Origin: Henriciella sp.
Lineage (GTDB): Bacteria > Pseudomonadota > Alphaproteobacteria > Caulobacterales > Hyphomonadaceae
Length of the DNA: 64,000 nucleotides
Reading direction: 5' to 3'
Assembly (NCBI GenBank): GCA_013213785.1
Contig: JABSPZ010000005.1
Location: 310,001-374,000, forward strand
This document shows, in pieces, positions 49,325-58,367 of the stretch. Under the pieces are notes generated by a model. That model had not been told where the DNA came from. It did not search any database and saw only the letters and a list, made by a program, of their open reading frames with translations. Positions within the stretch are counted from its first letter, which is position 1; each line of letters begins with the position of its first letter. The position numbers were made by a program, and so were the translations under genes.

Positions 49325-50737
49325 ATGGCTGATTTTGACCTGATCGTAATCGGTTCGGGACCAGGCGGCTACGTCGCAGCAATCCGGGCGAGCCAACTTG
49401 GCATGAAGACCGCGATTGTCGAGCGCGAAAGCTTAGGCGGCATCTGCCTTAACTGGGGCTGTATCCCAACCAAAGCGCTGCTTCGCTCTGCCGAGGTTCT
49501 CCACCTCGCCAAAACCGCCTCTGCTTATGGATTGAAGGTCGACAAAGCGGACTTCGATCTGGATGGCGTTGTGAAGCGCTCTCGCGGCGTCGCCGCGCAG
49601 CTGTCTGGCGGCGTGAAACATCTGATGAAGAAGAACAAGATCACTGTCATTGAGGGCGATGCGCGCCTCGAAAAAGGTGGTGATGCGCCGAAAGTGATCG
49701 TCAAAGATGCTAAAGGTAAGGAGAGTGCCTACCAGGCAAAACATGTCATGCTCGCGACGGGCGCGCGGGCACGAGCGATCCCGCAGGCTGGGCTCGAGCC
49801 GGACGGAAAACTGATCTGGACCTATCGCGAAGCCATGGTGCCGAATGAAATGCCAAAGCGCCTGCTCGTGATCGGGTCTGGCGCAATTGGGATTGAGTTT
49901 GCGAGTTTCTATAATGAGCTTGGCTCTGAGGTGATCGTCGTCGAGGCTGTCGATCGCATTCTCCCGGCTGAAGACGCAGAAATTTCCGCCTTTGCGCACA
50001 AGTCTTTTGAGAAACAAGGGCTGACAATCAAAACCGGGGCGCAGGTCAGAGGTCTAAAGAAAGCCAAAGATAGCGTCACGGCAGAGGTTTCAGTTGGCGG
50101 AAAGACCGAAAAGATCGAAGTTGATCGCGTTATCCTCGCGATTGGGATCGTCGCTAATTCAGAAGGCCTTGGTCTGGAACAGCTCGGCGTTAAGCTTGAC
50201 CGGACTCATGTCGTCGTGGACGGCTTCGGTCGTACGGGCGTCAAAGGCCTCTACGCGATTGGTGACCTCACAGGCGGCCCTTGGCTCGCGCACAAAGCTA
50301 GCCATGAGGGTGTCATCTGTGTCGAAAAGATCGCCGGCGAAATCAATGAAGCGCACCCGTTCGATAATTGGAATGTGCCCGGCTGTACCTATAGCTACCC
50401 GCAAGTCGCGAGCGTTGGTTTGACCGAAGACGAAGCCAAGAAGACCGGTAAAAAGCTGAAAGTCGGCAAGTTCCCATTCATCGGGAACGGTAAAGCCATT
50501 GCTCTGGGTGAGCCTGAAGGCCTGGTCAAAACAATCTTCGATGCCGAAACAGGAGAGCTGCTTGGCGCGCACATGGTGGGTGCAGAAGTAACTGAGCTCA
50601 TCCAAGGCTACGTGATCGCTCGCGAAGGTGAGCTCACCGAGGAAGACTTGATGCACACGATCTTCCCGCATCCAACTTTGTCAGAAATGATGCATGAAGC
50701 CGTGCTCGCTTCTGAAGGTCGCGCGATGCACATCTAG
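49325..50737 (+). CDS. lpdA: Dihydrolipoamide dehydrogenase (E3)
   Basis: 470 residues. It reoxidises the lipoyl groups of the complex with NAD. FAD-binding GSGPGGYVAAI at 10-20, redox disulfide C41/C46 in GGICLNWGCIPTK, NAD-binding VIGSGAIGIEFASFY, and the catalytic HPTLSEMMHEAV at the C-terminus. Last gene of the pdh operon, 15 bases after pdhC. The stretch after its stop has a short AGCGT/ACGCT hairpin and then TAGTTTTT, a possible weak terminator. Confidence 0.98.
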   Translation: MADFDLIVIGSGPGGYVAAIRASQLGMKTAIVERESLGGICLNWGCIPTKALLRSAEVLHLAKTASAYGLKVDKADFDLDGVVKRSRGVAAQLSGGVKHLMKKNKITVIEGDARLEKGGDAPKVIVKDAKGKESAYQAKHVMLATGARARAIPQAGLEPDGKLIWTYREAMVPNEMPKRLLVIGSGAIGIEFASFYNELGSEVIVVEAVDRILPAEDAEISAFAHKSFEKQGLTIKTGAQVRGLKKAKDSVTAEVSVGGKTEKIEVDRVILAIGIVANSEGLGLEQLGVKLDRTHVVVDGFGRTGVKGLYAIGDLTGGPWLAHKASHEGVICVEKIAGEINEAHPFDNWNVPGCTYSYPQVASVGLTEDEAKKTGKKLKVGKFPFIGNGKAIALGEPEGLVKTIFDAETGELLGAHMVGAEVTELIQGYVIAREGELTEEDLMHTIFPHPTLSEMMHEAVLASEGRAMHI

Positions 50738-50752
50738 GGAGCGTTAAACACG

Positions 50753-51211
50753 CTAAGCTCTAGTTTTTGGATACATGCGCTCGTGGCGAGTCACGACTTC
50801 TACGATTGCGATTGTCGCGCCGTGGCTAATCAGGCCCACGGTCCACCAAACGGCGGGCCATAGCATTACGGCGGCGCCCTCACTGATGCTGATCGCGGCG
50901 AACACCGCCATGCCGATGACCCAACTCGCAAGATGGATCCAAAATGATAGCCGCACAGTAGCGGCTTTTTCCTCGAGAGACCTTTGCGCAGTTTTTGCGG
51001 CTTCCGCTTCTGCATCCATGGTTAGCGCAGCGACATCAACGTTAAACGCTGCCGCCAAGGCCATGACAGAATCTTGCGATGCGTTGTCTCCGTTCTCGAT
51101 ACGCTGAACGGTGCGCAGGCCGATCCCGGCAAGGTCGGCGAGATGTTCCTGTGACCACATCCGTTCCTCGCGCCAACGCTTTATCTTTTGTCCATTTGGC
51201 AGTCTTTGCAT
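50753..51211 (-). CDS. XRE-type regulator with two membrane helices
   Basis: 152 residues. A Cro/CI helix-turn-helix fills about 8-62 (WSQEHLADLAGIGLRTVQRIENG), then a charged linker, and two hydrophobic segments (about 88-110 and 114-138) of the 2TM type end the protein. It is therefore a DNA-binding protein tied to the inner membrane; ligand and targets are unknown. It converges on lpdA and diverges from the nucleotidyltransferase-like gene. An imperfect inverted repeat (CTAT-TG-ATAG) about 20 bases before its start may be its own operator. Confidence 0.82.
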   Translation of the reverse strand: MQRLPNGQKIKRWREERMWSQEHLADLAGIGLRTVQRIENGDNASQDSVMALAAAFNVDVAALTMDAEAEAAKTAQRSLEEKAATVRLSFWIHLASWVIGMAVFAAISISEGAAVMLWPAVWWTVGLISHGATIAIVEVVTRHERMYPKTRA

Positions 51212-51354
51212 GCTCAGGCCCTTTCGGCTGATCTATTGATAGTGAGTTCATTCTCGACAGAAAAGCAAAATCAACCACGCCAAGGGGCCGCCAGCGACCC
51301 GTCAAGAAGCCGACAGACCTCGCTTTTTCGAGTGAAACACCTCAAAAGAGCGCT

Positions 51355-51811
51355 GTGTTGCATCTTACTCTCGATCAGACTTTGGGGCGCCTCGTTCGTC
51401 TTCTCACCGTGACCCAAGACCCGTGGTGGGTCCTCGGCAGCGCTGCGGTTTATCTCAAAGGGTGCGATCCTGGGCCTATCGGCGATATTGATGTTTTTAT
51501 TATCGGAGGCTGACGCGCAGCGTGTCATGTCCGATCAGGGACTGGTCAATCATCACGATGGGGGAACACAGCGATTTCGTTCATCGTATGTTTTGAGACC
51601 AAATCTGGGCGAAATGCCAATTGAGCTATTGGCAGGCTACGAGATTTTCAGAGCCGATGCCTGGAGCCAGGTTTGGCCGGGCTCTCGCATTTCGATCTTT
51701 TATGAGAATAACGAGCTTTTCGTGCCCTCGGATGTGGAGCTGATTGCAATTTTTGAAGGGCTCGGTCGAGCCAAAGACTTTGATCGTATTCGTGCGATGA
51801 AGGCGCGCTAA
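51355..51811 (+). pseudogene. Nucleotidyltransferase-like protein, frameshifted at a T5 run
   Basis: Two frames make one protein of about 151 residues. The 5' frame, from GTG 51355 (or TTG 51358) behind AAGAG, reads DPWWVLGSAAVYLKG then PGPIGDIDVF and stops in TGA at 51511-51513. The other frame continues LLSEADAQRVM to the stop at 51811. Removing one T from the run at 51494-51498 restores DIDVLLSEADAQ. GS followed by DxD is the pattern of the minimal nucleotidyltransferase fold. Substrate unknown. Either a recent frameshift or a sequencing error. Confidence 0.65.
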
Positions 51812-51823
51812 GCGATTGACCCA

Positions 51824-52609
51824 ATGGGCGGCGCAAGCCAATTTGAACTCATGCCTGTTGCTGCTCGAAATTTTCCGACTGAAGCACGTCTTCATGTGCG
51901 AGGCGAAATGCTGACGCCATTGACGGAAGGGGCTTTGTGGTGGCCCGAGGCGCGCACGTTGGTCGTTTCCGATCTGCACCTTGAAAAAGGATCGAGTTTT
52001 GCGGCGCGCGGGCAAATGCTGCCGCCTTATGATACCAGCGCGACGCTCGCCATTGTCGAAGACCTCGTTGACCGACTGTTGCCAGACAGGGTTATTTCAT
52101 TGGGGGACAGTTTTCACGATCGAAAAGCCGAAGCCCGAATGGACGAAGGTGATTGTGAGCGGGTGAGAGCACTAACAGCAAAAACGGATTGGATTTGGGT
52201 CGAAGGCAACCATGATCCGGACCCACCAGAACATCTTGGTGGGCAGCCCGCAAAAGTCTTGCGCATGAATGACATTGTCTTCCGTCATGAGCCGACTGGT
52301 GAAAGCGGCGAGATCGCCGGGCACCTCCACCCTTGTGCCAAAGTTTTGAGCCGTGTCCGTGCGTTGCGACGCCGCTGTTTTGTAACAGATGGTGAGCGCT
52401 TAATTATGCCGGCGCTCGGTGCCTTCACAGGTGGCCTAAATGTGCTGGATGAAGCCTATGAGCCTTGCTTTCCAGACGGCGGAATGATGGTCTTCGCAAT
52501 GGCGAAGGACGCGGTTATTCCGATTTCTCCAAAACGATTGATTCCAGATCGCCGCCGTCCTGATCTAGGGCAATGGCGTCTCAACACCGAAAAACACCGA
52601 AAGGGATAA
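51824..52609 (+). CDS. pdeM: PdeM-like metallophosphoesterase
   Basis: 261 residues from ATG 51824 (an ATG at 51851 is also possible). The metal-binding blocks of calcineurin-like phosphoesterases are in order: VVSDLHLEKGSSFAARG with D50 and H52, SLGDSFHD, EGNHD and IAGHLHP. DLHLEKGSSFAARG with LPPYDT is typical of the PdeM family, named for its association with a DNA ligase repair cluster. Here no ligase, Lhr-like helicase or exonuclease gene is next to it; mscS follows four bases later. The nuclease role is known only by family. Confidence 0.82.
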   Translation: MGGASQFELMPVAARNFPTEARLHVRGEMLTPLTEGALWWPEARTLVVSDLHLEKGSSFAARGQMLPPYDTSATLAIVEDLVDRLLPDRVISLGDSFHDRKAEARMDEGDCERVRALTAKTDWIWVEGNHDPDPPEHLGGQPAKVLRMNDIVFRHEPTGESGEIAGHLHPCAKVLSRVRALRRRCFVTDGERLIMPALGAFTGGLNVLDEAYEPCFPDGGMMVFAMAKDAVIPISPKRLIPDRRRPDLGQWRLNTEKHRKG

Positions 52610-52613
52610 GCGC

Positions 52614-53441
52614 ATGAACAATATCGATATGGCGCAGCTTTGGTCTGACTATGGCGACGAAGTCTTGGGGTTTGGCGCTCAAGCGGTTGGCGCGCTCATC
52701 GTCCTGATCATTGGTTTGCGAGTTGCCGGCTGGCTCGGGCGGCTGGTCCGCACCATCTCAATGAAACAGGAAAGCATCGACGATACGCTCGGTAATTTCT
52801 TTGGCTCGATGGTTCGCTGGGCCGTAACGGCAGCGGTTTTTATCGCCGTCTTGCAGGTGTTCGGTGTGCCTGCGACGAGCTTTGTTGCGATCTTAGGTGC
52901 CTTAACACTCGCGATTGGTTTGTCCTTGCAGGGCGCGCTTGGGAATATTGCGTCAGGCGTCATGATTATGATCTTCCGTCCCTACAAGCTCGGCGACTAT
53001 GTTGAAGCAGCCGGCGCGGCTGGCACCGTGAAGGATATCAATCTTTTCCAGACCGTACTGGCTACGCCAGACAATGTGCAAATCATGGTGCCAAATAGCC
53101 AGGCGATTGATGGCGTGATCAAGAACTATAGCGGTTATTCTACCCGCCGGGTCGATGTCACGTTCGGGATCGATTATGGCGATGACATCGACAAAGCGAT
53201 CGGAATTATTCAATCCATCGTCGATGCGGATGATCGAATTATGCGTGATCCTGAGCCGTTTGCGAAAGTCGCAAACCTTGGTGATAGCTCGGTGGATATC
53301 GCAACCCGTAATTGGGTCAAAGCAGCGGATTATTGGGACGTCAAATTCGATCTGACCAAGCAGGTCAAAGAAGCGTTCGACAAGCAAGGCATTTCGATCC
53401 CTTATCCGCACCAGGTCGAAATCGTAAAAGAAGTCGCATAA
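52614..53441 (+). CDS. mscS: Small-conductance mechanosensitive channel (MscS family)
   Basis: 275 residues, the size of E. coli MscS. Three N-terminal helices (about 18-40, 62-84 and 88-112) lead into the pore helix with LGALTLAIGLSLQGALGNIASGVMI, the Gly/Ala-packed TM3 pattern, then the beta domain (FRPYKLGDYVEAAG, VMVPNSQAIDGVIKNYS-like block) and C-terminal alpha/beta part. It opens on osmotic downshock. A small membrane-protein gene follows three bases later. Confidence 0.94.
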   Translation: MNNIDMAQLWSDYGDEVLGFGAQAVGALIVLIIGLRVAGWLGRLVRTISMKQESIDDTLGNFFGSMVRWAVTAAVFIAVLQVFGVPATSFVAILGALTLAIGLSLQGALGNIASGVMIMIFRPYKLGDYVEAAGAAGTVKDINLFQTVLATPDNVQIMVPNSQAIDGVIKNYSGYSTRRVDVTFGIDYGDDIDKAIGIIQSIVDADDRIMRDPEPFAKVANLGDSSVDIATRNWVKAADYWDVKFDLTKQVKEAFDKQGISIPYPHQVEIVKEVA

Positions 53442-53444
53442 GCC

Positions 53445-53792
53445 GTGACCGACCCAGCGCTGGAAACAATTGGCGATACAGCGGCCCGTACCGGCAAGCT
53501 GCCAAAGGCCAAGCGGCATGTATTATTGCGGCTGCTTGGTATCAGCGTTTGGGGATGGGTGAAGTTGGCACTCCTCTGCATTTTGGTTGGCTTTTTCGTG
53601 ATGGCGAGTGAGTTCGATCCAAGCTCGCCTGATGTGAATGTAATGGGGGCAATCCAGCGCTTCTTGCAGTCGGTCGGTGGCTTGGCGGGTTGGGCTGCTC
53701 GGAACTTTTGGAAGCCTGCCTTAGCCGGGGCGACAATTGTTTTGCCGATATGGTTGGTTTGGCGACTCGCTTCGCTTCCGTTTCGAAAATAG
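53445..53792 (+). CDS. Small protein with two membrane helices, unknown function
   Basis: 115 residues from a GTG at 53445, three bases after mscS, so co-translated. Hydrophobic segments are at about 35-54 (WVKLALLCILVGFFVMA) and 88-108 (FWKPALAGATIVLPIWLVWRL), with basic residues before the first. No motif was recognised. The tight coupling suggests a role near the membrane or with the channel. Confidence 0.65.
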   Translation: MTDPALETIGDTAARTGKLPKAKRHVLLRLLGISVWGWVKLALLCILVGFFVMASEFDPSSPDVNVMGAIQRFLQSVGGLAGWAARNFWKPALAGATIVLPIWLVWRLASLPFRK

Positions 53793-53872
53793 CCTTACCC
53801 CTCAGACACCGCTTTTCTCCCGGCGGTTTCGACTTAGTCTTTGTGACAGAGAAAAACTCGGGAGAGACGATT

Positions 53873-54775
53873 ATGGATATCACTCAGCTTATGTATCGCG
53901 ACGGCCTGATGAACGGCGAGCGTATCCTTGTCACGGGCGGCGGCACCGGTCTTGGCAAAGAAATGGCCGAGGGGTTTCTGAAACTTGGCGCTGAAGTCCA
54001 CATTTGCGGGCGGCGCGGCGGCGTCTGCGAGGAAACAGCTGAAGAGCTGATGAGCGCACATGGCGGTAAGGTTGTTGCTCACGGGTGCGATATTCGCGTT
54101 GCTGAAGCCATCAATGATATGACAGATGAGATATGGACCAATCACGGAGCGTTGACCGGGCTCGTAAACAATGCGGCCGGAAACTTTATTTCGCGAACCG
54201 AGGATCTCTCTATTCGCGGCTTTGATGCAATTGCGAACATCGTTTTTCGCGGCACATTCTATATGACCCACAATATCGGCAAACGCTGGATCGACGAAGG
54301 CAAGCGCGGAAACGTTATCTCTATTCTGACGACCTGGATCTGGAACGGCGGGCCATTTGTTGTGCCGTCGGCAATGTCGAAATCCGCCGTAAACACGATG
54401 ACCCAGTCTTTGGCGGTTGAATGGGGGCGATATGGCCTTCGCTTCAATGCGATCGCGCCCGGTCCGTTTCCGACGGAAGGCATGACCAAGCGTCTCGCCC
54501 CGCAGGCTGAGAGCACCGAGGATATGAACCGAGATGGCACTAATCCCATGGGCCGGATTGGTAAGATGCATGAACTCGTCAATTTGGCCGTCTTCCTGAT
54601 GGGACCCGGCGCTGAGTATGTGAACGGCCAAACGATTGCGATTGATGGCGCTATGTACAATGCGACCGGAGGGAATTTTTCGCGTCTCGGAGAGTGGGGA
54701 GATGCCGAGTGGCAAGCCGCGCGCGACGCGATCGAAGCAACGAACGCTAAAGACAAAGCGAAACGCACCGTCTAA
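53873..54775 (+). CDS. SDR family reductase, 2,4-dienoyl-CoA reductase-like
   Basis: 300 residues from the ATG at 53873 behind GGGAGAGA; the open frame begins far upstream without similarity. NAD(P)-binding GGGTGLG (about 23-29), the NNAAGNF strand and PSAMSKSAVNTMTQSLAVEWG in the catalytic helix are visible. The canonical YxxxK tyrosine is absent (SAMSK in its place), as in the dienoyl-CoA reductase branch of SDRs, and FNAIAPGPFPTEGM fits that branch. Probably acts on unsaturated fatty acyl-CoA. It is followed after 30 bases by a second SDR. Confidence 0.82.
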   Translation: MDITQLMYRDGLMNGERILVTGGGTGLGKEMAEGFLKLGAEVHICGRRGGVCEETAEELMSAHGGKVVAHGCDIRVAEAINDMTDEIWTNHGALTGLVNNAAGNFISRTEDLSIRGFDAIANIVFRGTFYMTHNIGKRWIDEGKRGNVISILTTWIWNGGPFVVPSAMSKSAVNTMTQSLAVEWGRYGLRFNAIAPGPFPTEGMTKRLAPQAESTEDMNRDGTNPMGRIGKMHELVNLAVFLMGPGAEYVNGQTIAIDGAMYNATGGNFSRLGEWGDAEWQAARDAIEATNAKDKAKRTV

Positions 54776-54805
54776 GACGCCACACATCAGTTTTGGAGGA
54801 AATGA

Positions 54806-55576
54806 ATGTCTGATCGATTTGATTTGACGGGACGCGTCGCGTTGGTCACTGGCGCCTCTTCAGGCCTGGGTCGCCACTTTGCAAAAGTGCTTTCTGGGGC
54901 TGGTGCCAAAGTGGTGTTAGCGGCGCGCCGCGTCGACCGACTTGAAGCTTTGGCCTCTGAGATAGAGGTATCCGGAGGAGAAGCGCTGGCGGTCTCTATG
55001 GATGTTACCAAAGCCGACACGATTCAGGCGGGACTCGACGCCACGATCGCAAAGTTTGGTGGTCCTGCAGATATCATCGTCAACAATTCTGGGCTCAGCC
55101 GCGAGGATTGGTTCACTTCGATGGACGAAGATGATTTTGACCTCGTCATGGACACCAATACCAAAGGGGTTTGGCTCGTCGCACGCGCTTTTGCTGGCGC
55201 GCTCACTAAGGCAGGCAAGCCAGGGAGCATGATCAATATCGCCTCAGTAGCAGGCAAGCGGGTTGGTTATACAATGTCAGCCTATTGCGCCTCGAAGGCA
55301 GCGTGCGAGCACATGACACGCGCAATGGCAGTCGAGATGGCGCGCTACAATGTGCGTGTGAATGCAATTGCACCGGGCTATTTCGAGACCGAGATCAACG
55401 ACACATTCCTGAACTCGGATGAGGGCGATAAGATGCGTAAGCGCATTCCGATGCGTCGTTTTGGAGAGCATGAGGAACTGTCTGGTCCGCTTCTTTTGTT
55501 AGCCTCAGACGCTGGGAGCTTCATGACCGGTTCCACTCTTGTTGTGGATGGCGGGCACATGTGGAGTTCGCTCTAG
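54806..55576 (+). CDS. SDR family oxidoreductase
   Basis: 256 residues from ATG 54806 behind GGAGG. A classical short-chain dehydrogenase: GASSGLG cofactor turn (about 17-23), NNSG, catalytic Ser in NIASVAG, and YCASK (the YxxxK pair). The end VDGGHMWSSL is typical of the family. Substrate is unknown; the neighbouring dienoyl-CoA reductase-like gene suggests lipid or acyl-CoA metabolism, an inference from context only. Confidence 0.88.
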   Translation: MSDRFDLTGRVALVTGASSGLGRHFAKVLSGAGAKVVLAARRVDRLEALASEIEVSGGEALAVSMDVTKADTIQAGLDATIAKFGGPADIIVNNSGLSREDWFTSMDEDDFDLVMDTNTKGVWLVARAFAGALTKAGKPGSMINIASVAGKRVGYTMSAYCASKAACEHMTRAMAVEMARYNVRVNAIAPGYFETEINDTFLNSDEGDKMRKRIPMRRFGEHEELSGPLLLLASDAGSFMTGSTLVVDGGHMWSSL

Positions 55577-55655
55577 CCTTTCGCCGCATTTTTGCAGCGT
55601 TTTAAGACGGCATTAGCCGTTACAGGTTATGGACTCTGCTTGGATGGAGGACACC

Positions 55656-55934
55656 ATGGCTGCGAAACGCAAAAGCGACTTGCACGAAACCGGCGACACG
55701 AAAATGAAAGCGGCGGCGTTGAAGTACGCGGCCAAGGAATCTCGCGTAAAATCGCTAGATGCGAGCGAGACCGTAACGCCGGTGCCTTCACCAGCGAGAC
55801 AATTGCAAGACCAACTGCAAGCGCATTATCAGCCGCTTACAAAACAGATGTCAGTCGTTTTGGTGTCATTGCTCGTGGCGTTTGCGTTTGTGGGCGCTTG
55901 GATTGGCGCAAATGGTGCCGTGGCACTCGTCTAG
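55656..55934 (+). CDS. Small basic protein with C-terminal membrane anchor
   Basis: 92 residues from the ATG at 55656, which has GGAGGA (55646-55651) four bases upstream; an ATG at 55629 in frame has no ribosome site. A lysine/alanine-rich N-terminal half is followed by one hydrophobic helix close to the C-terminus (MSVVLVSLLVAFAFVGAWIG), so it is probably tail-anchored with the basic part in the cytoplasm. Not recognised. Confidence 0.65.
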   Translation: MAAKRKSDLHETGDTKMKAAALKYAAKESRVKSLDASETVTPVPSPARQLQDQLQAHYQPLTKQMSVVLVSLLVAFAFVGAWIGANGAVALV

Positions 55935-55994
55935 TGCTGGTACGCCCTATGGCGTGAATATTGCTATGGTTAGCAGAGATCTGCGGAGACAAAA

Positions 55995-56861
55995 ATGACT
56001 ATTCGAAAAGCCGTATTGCCCGTTGCGGGATTTGGGACGCGTGTACTGCCGGCCACGAAGGCAATTCCTAAAGAGATGCTTCCTGTCGTCGATCGGCCGG
56101 CGCTTCAATACGTTGTCGATGAAGCCATTGAGGCCGGTATCGAACACATCGTATTTGTGACCGGACGCGGCAAAGGCGCGATCGAGGATTATTTCGATCT
56201 GTCTTTCGAGCTTGAAACAAACCTTCGCAGTAAAGCCAGCAAAGCCGACATTTTGGCTGAGGTCGAAAAGACCCGCTTGCCAGCCGGGGGTGCGAGTTTC
56301 ACGCGGCAACAAGAAGCGCTCGGCCTCGGGCACGCTATTTGGTGCGCGAGAGATATCGTCGGTGACGAACCGTTTGCGATCCTTTTGCCAGACGTGATCG
56401 TGAAGGCGGAGAAGTCATGTCTCGCTCAAATGGTCGAGGCTTACGATAAAACCGGCGGCAACATCATTGCGGTGGATTCGGTTCCTGAGGAGCGTGTCTC
56501 GTCTTATGGCGTCATTGCCCCAAAAGGGGAGCGTGATGGGCGGTTGATAGAAATGAGTGCTATGGTAGAAAAACCGCCGCGCGAAGAAGCCCCATCGAAC
56601 CTTGCCATTACAGGACGCTACATCCTACAGCCAGAGATTTTCGGTTTGCTATCTGACCAAGGCGCCGGCGCTGGCGGTGAAATCCAGCTCACAGATTCAA
56701 TGGCAAGGCTGATGGAAACACAGCAGTTCTTTGCGTATGAATTTGACGGCGCGCCTTACGATTGCGGGTCCAAAATCGGATACTTCAATGCGGTGCTCGC
56801 TCATGCGCTCGACCATCCAGAAATCGGCGCTGCTGCGCGAAATCTGGTATCAAACGCCTAA
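55995..56861 (+). CDS. galU: UTP-glucose-1-phosphate uridylyltransferase
   Basis: 288 residues. It makes UDP-glucose for surface polysaccharide. The nucleotidyl transferase motif VLPVAGFGTRVLPATKAIPKEMLPVVDRP is at the N-terminus, with FVTGRGKGAIEDYFD and the C-terminal PYDCGSKIGYFNAVLAHAL, all typical of bacterial GalU. It stands alone on the plus strand; a short gap separates it from the dehydratase gene. Confidence 0.96.
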   Translation: MTIRKAVLPVAGFGTRVLPATKAIPKEMLPVVDRPALQYVVDEAIEAGIEHIVFVTGRGKGAIEDYFDLSFELETNLRSKASKADILAEVEKTRLPAGGASFTRQQEALGLGHAIWCARDIVGDEPFAILLPDVIVKAEKSCLAQMVEAYDKTGGNIIAVDSVPEERVSSYGVIAPKGERDGRLIEMSAMVEKPPREEAPSNLAITGRYILQPEIFGLLSDQGAGAGGEIQLTDSMARLMETQQFFAYEFDGAPYDCGSKIGYFNAVLAHALDHPEIGAAARNLVSNA

Positions 56862-56897
56862 GTTGACGGGGATCGGGCTTCCGTCTAGCGCGGAAGC

Positions 56898-57887
56898 ATG
56901 AAAGTCAAACTGCCAAATTACTCCGACGTTGCGTCGGCGCAAAAGCGCATTCGTGATCACGTCGACGTCACGCCCGTCCTTCGGTCCGACCGGTTGGATG
57001 AAATTGCTGGTGCGTCGCTTCTGATTAAAGCGGAATGTCTGCAGCAAACGGGCAGTTTCAAACTTCGCGGCGCTACAAATCGCTTGCTTCAAATCCCAAA
57101 AAAGGATCGGGCCAAGGGCGTCGTTGCTTTCTCTTCCGGTAATCATGCCCAGGGCGTCGCACGAGCTGCTCAGATCTTGGAGATGACGGCCCTCATCGTG
57201 ATGCCTTCGGATGCTCCTTCTGTGAAAATAGAGGGGGTAGAGGCAGATGGCGCCGAAGTGCGTCTTTACGATCGCGAGACAGAGAACCGCGAAGAGATTG
57301 CGGCGCAAATCGCAAATGAACGGGGCGCGGCTTTGGTTCCGAGTTTTGACGACCCTAAGATCATTGCCGGACAAGGAACGCTTGGGCTTGAGTTCGCGGC
57401 GCAAGCCAAATCCATGGGACGCAAGCTGGACCACGTCATCTGCTGCACAGGCGGCGGCGGGCTAATCTCAGGGATTTGTTTAGCGTTTAGCAAAGCAAGC
57501 CCCGACACAAGCATTTGGGCTGCGGAACCCGATGGACATGATGATTGGACCAGGTCACTTGCATCAGGACGTATTGAAACAAACGCGGCAGGAACGCGAT
57601 CTGTTTGTGATGCGATCCTCACGCCGCAACCGGGCAACCTCACGTGGCCCATTGGGTCCAAGTTTCTGTCCGGTGGATGCGTCGTGACAGATCAACATGC
57701 TTTCGAAGCCATGCGCTTAGCGTTCAGGCAGTTGCGGGTGGTCGTGGAGCCCGGCGGCTCCGTTGCACTCGCCTCCGCGCTGTTCAGGTTACCGGCAGCC
57801 ATGCGCGGTCAGACAATTGGCGTGGTTCTGACGGGTGGTAACGTTGATGCCAAGCTATTCGCGAAAGTCCTAAATCGAGAGATCTAG
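56898..57887 (+). CDS. PLP-dependent threonine/serine dehydratase family protein
   Basis: 329 residues, catalytic domain only, without a regulatory ACT domain. The PLP lysine is K55 in [10 protein letters not shown]; the phosphate-binding loop is [23 protein letters not shown] and the C-terminal LTGGNVD are family blocks. This is the size of catabolic threonine dehydratase or serine racemase enzymes, and sequence alone does not separate these. Its stop shares CTAG with the stop of smpB. Confidence 0.9.
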   Translation: MKVKLPNYSDVASAQKRIRDHVDVTPVLRSDRLDEIAGASLLIKAECLQQTGSFKLRGATNRLLQIPKKDRAKGVVAFSSGNHAQGVARAAQILEMTALIVMPSDAPSVKIEGVEADGAEVRLYDRETENREEIAAQIANERGAALVPSFDDPKIIAGQGTLGLEFAAQAKSMGRKLDHVICCTGGGGLISGICLAFSKASPDTSIWAAEPDGHDDWTRSLASGRIETNAAGTRSVCDAILTPQPGNLTWPIGSKFLSGGCVVTDQHAFEAMRLAFRQLRVVVEPGGSVALASALFRLPAAMRGQTIGVVLTGGNVDAKLFAKVLNREI

Positions 57888-58363
57888 GCTTCCTTCATCA
57901 GGCGAGCTTTTTGTCTCTGCCAGTCGCGTTTGGCTGACGTTTCGCGTTTGTCGTGGGATTTTTTACCCGTTGCGATTCCAATGAGCAGCTTCGCAATTCC
58001 GCGCTCATTGAAATAGAGCTTCAGGGGAACAATCGTACGGCCAGAGCGTTCGATTGACTGCGCGAGCTTGGTGCGCTCGCGCTTTGAAACCAAAAGCTTC
58101 CGCTTGCGGCGCGGCGCATGATTAAAGCGGTTCGCGCCTTCATAGGTGGGGATATCCGCGTTGATGAGCCAAAGCTCACCTTCTTCGACCGAAGCATAGC
58201 TTTCAGCGATATTCGCTTTTCCGTTTCGCAGAGATTTCACTTCGCTGCCCGTCAACATGAGGCCAGCCTCAAGCGTGTCTTCAACTGCATAGTCAAAGCG
58301 CGCGCGGCGGTTCTCCGCGACCAGTCCGTCAGAGCGGCCTTTGGTTTGAGACTTTTTCGCCAT
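57884..58363 (-). CDS. smpB: SsrA-binding protein
   Basis: 159 residues, normal size. It brings tmRNA to stalled ribosomes. Blocks: [36 protein letters not shown]-type core (read in parts), [17 protein letters not shown] and the C-terminal [19 protein letters not shown] tail that enters the mRNA channel. It lies four bases after dapA on the same strand. No tmRNA gene was found beside it. Confidence 0.97.
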   Translation of the reverse strand: MAKKSQTKGRSDGLVAENRRARFDYAVEDTLEAGLMLTGSEVKSLRNGKANIAESYASVEEGELWLINADIPTYEGANRFNHAPRRKRKLLVSKRERTKLAQSIERSGRTIVPLKLYFNERGIAKLLIGIATGKKSHDKRETSAKRDWQRQKARLMKEA

Positions 58364-58367
58364 TCGT

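Noticed and set aside
53834-54787. A 317-residue open frame on the minus strand
   Set aside because: Fully antisense to the dienoyl-CoA reductase-like gene, which has cofactor motifs and a ribosome site.
57884-58367. tmRNA gene next to smpB
   Set aside because: No tmRNA ends or tag-encoding stretch was found; the flanks are coding on both sides.
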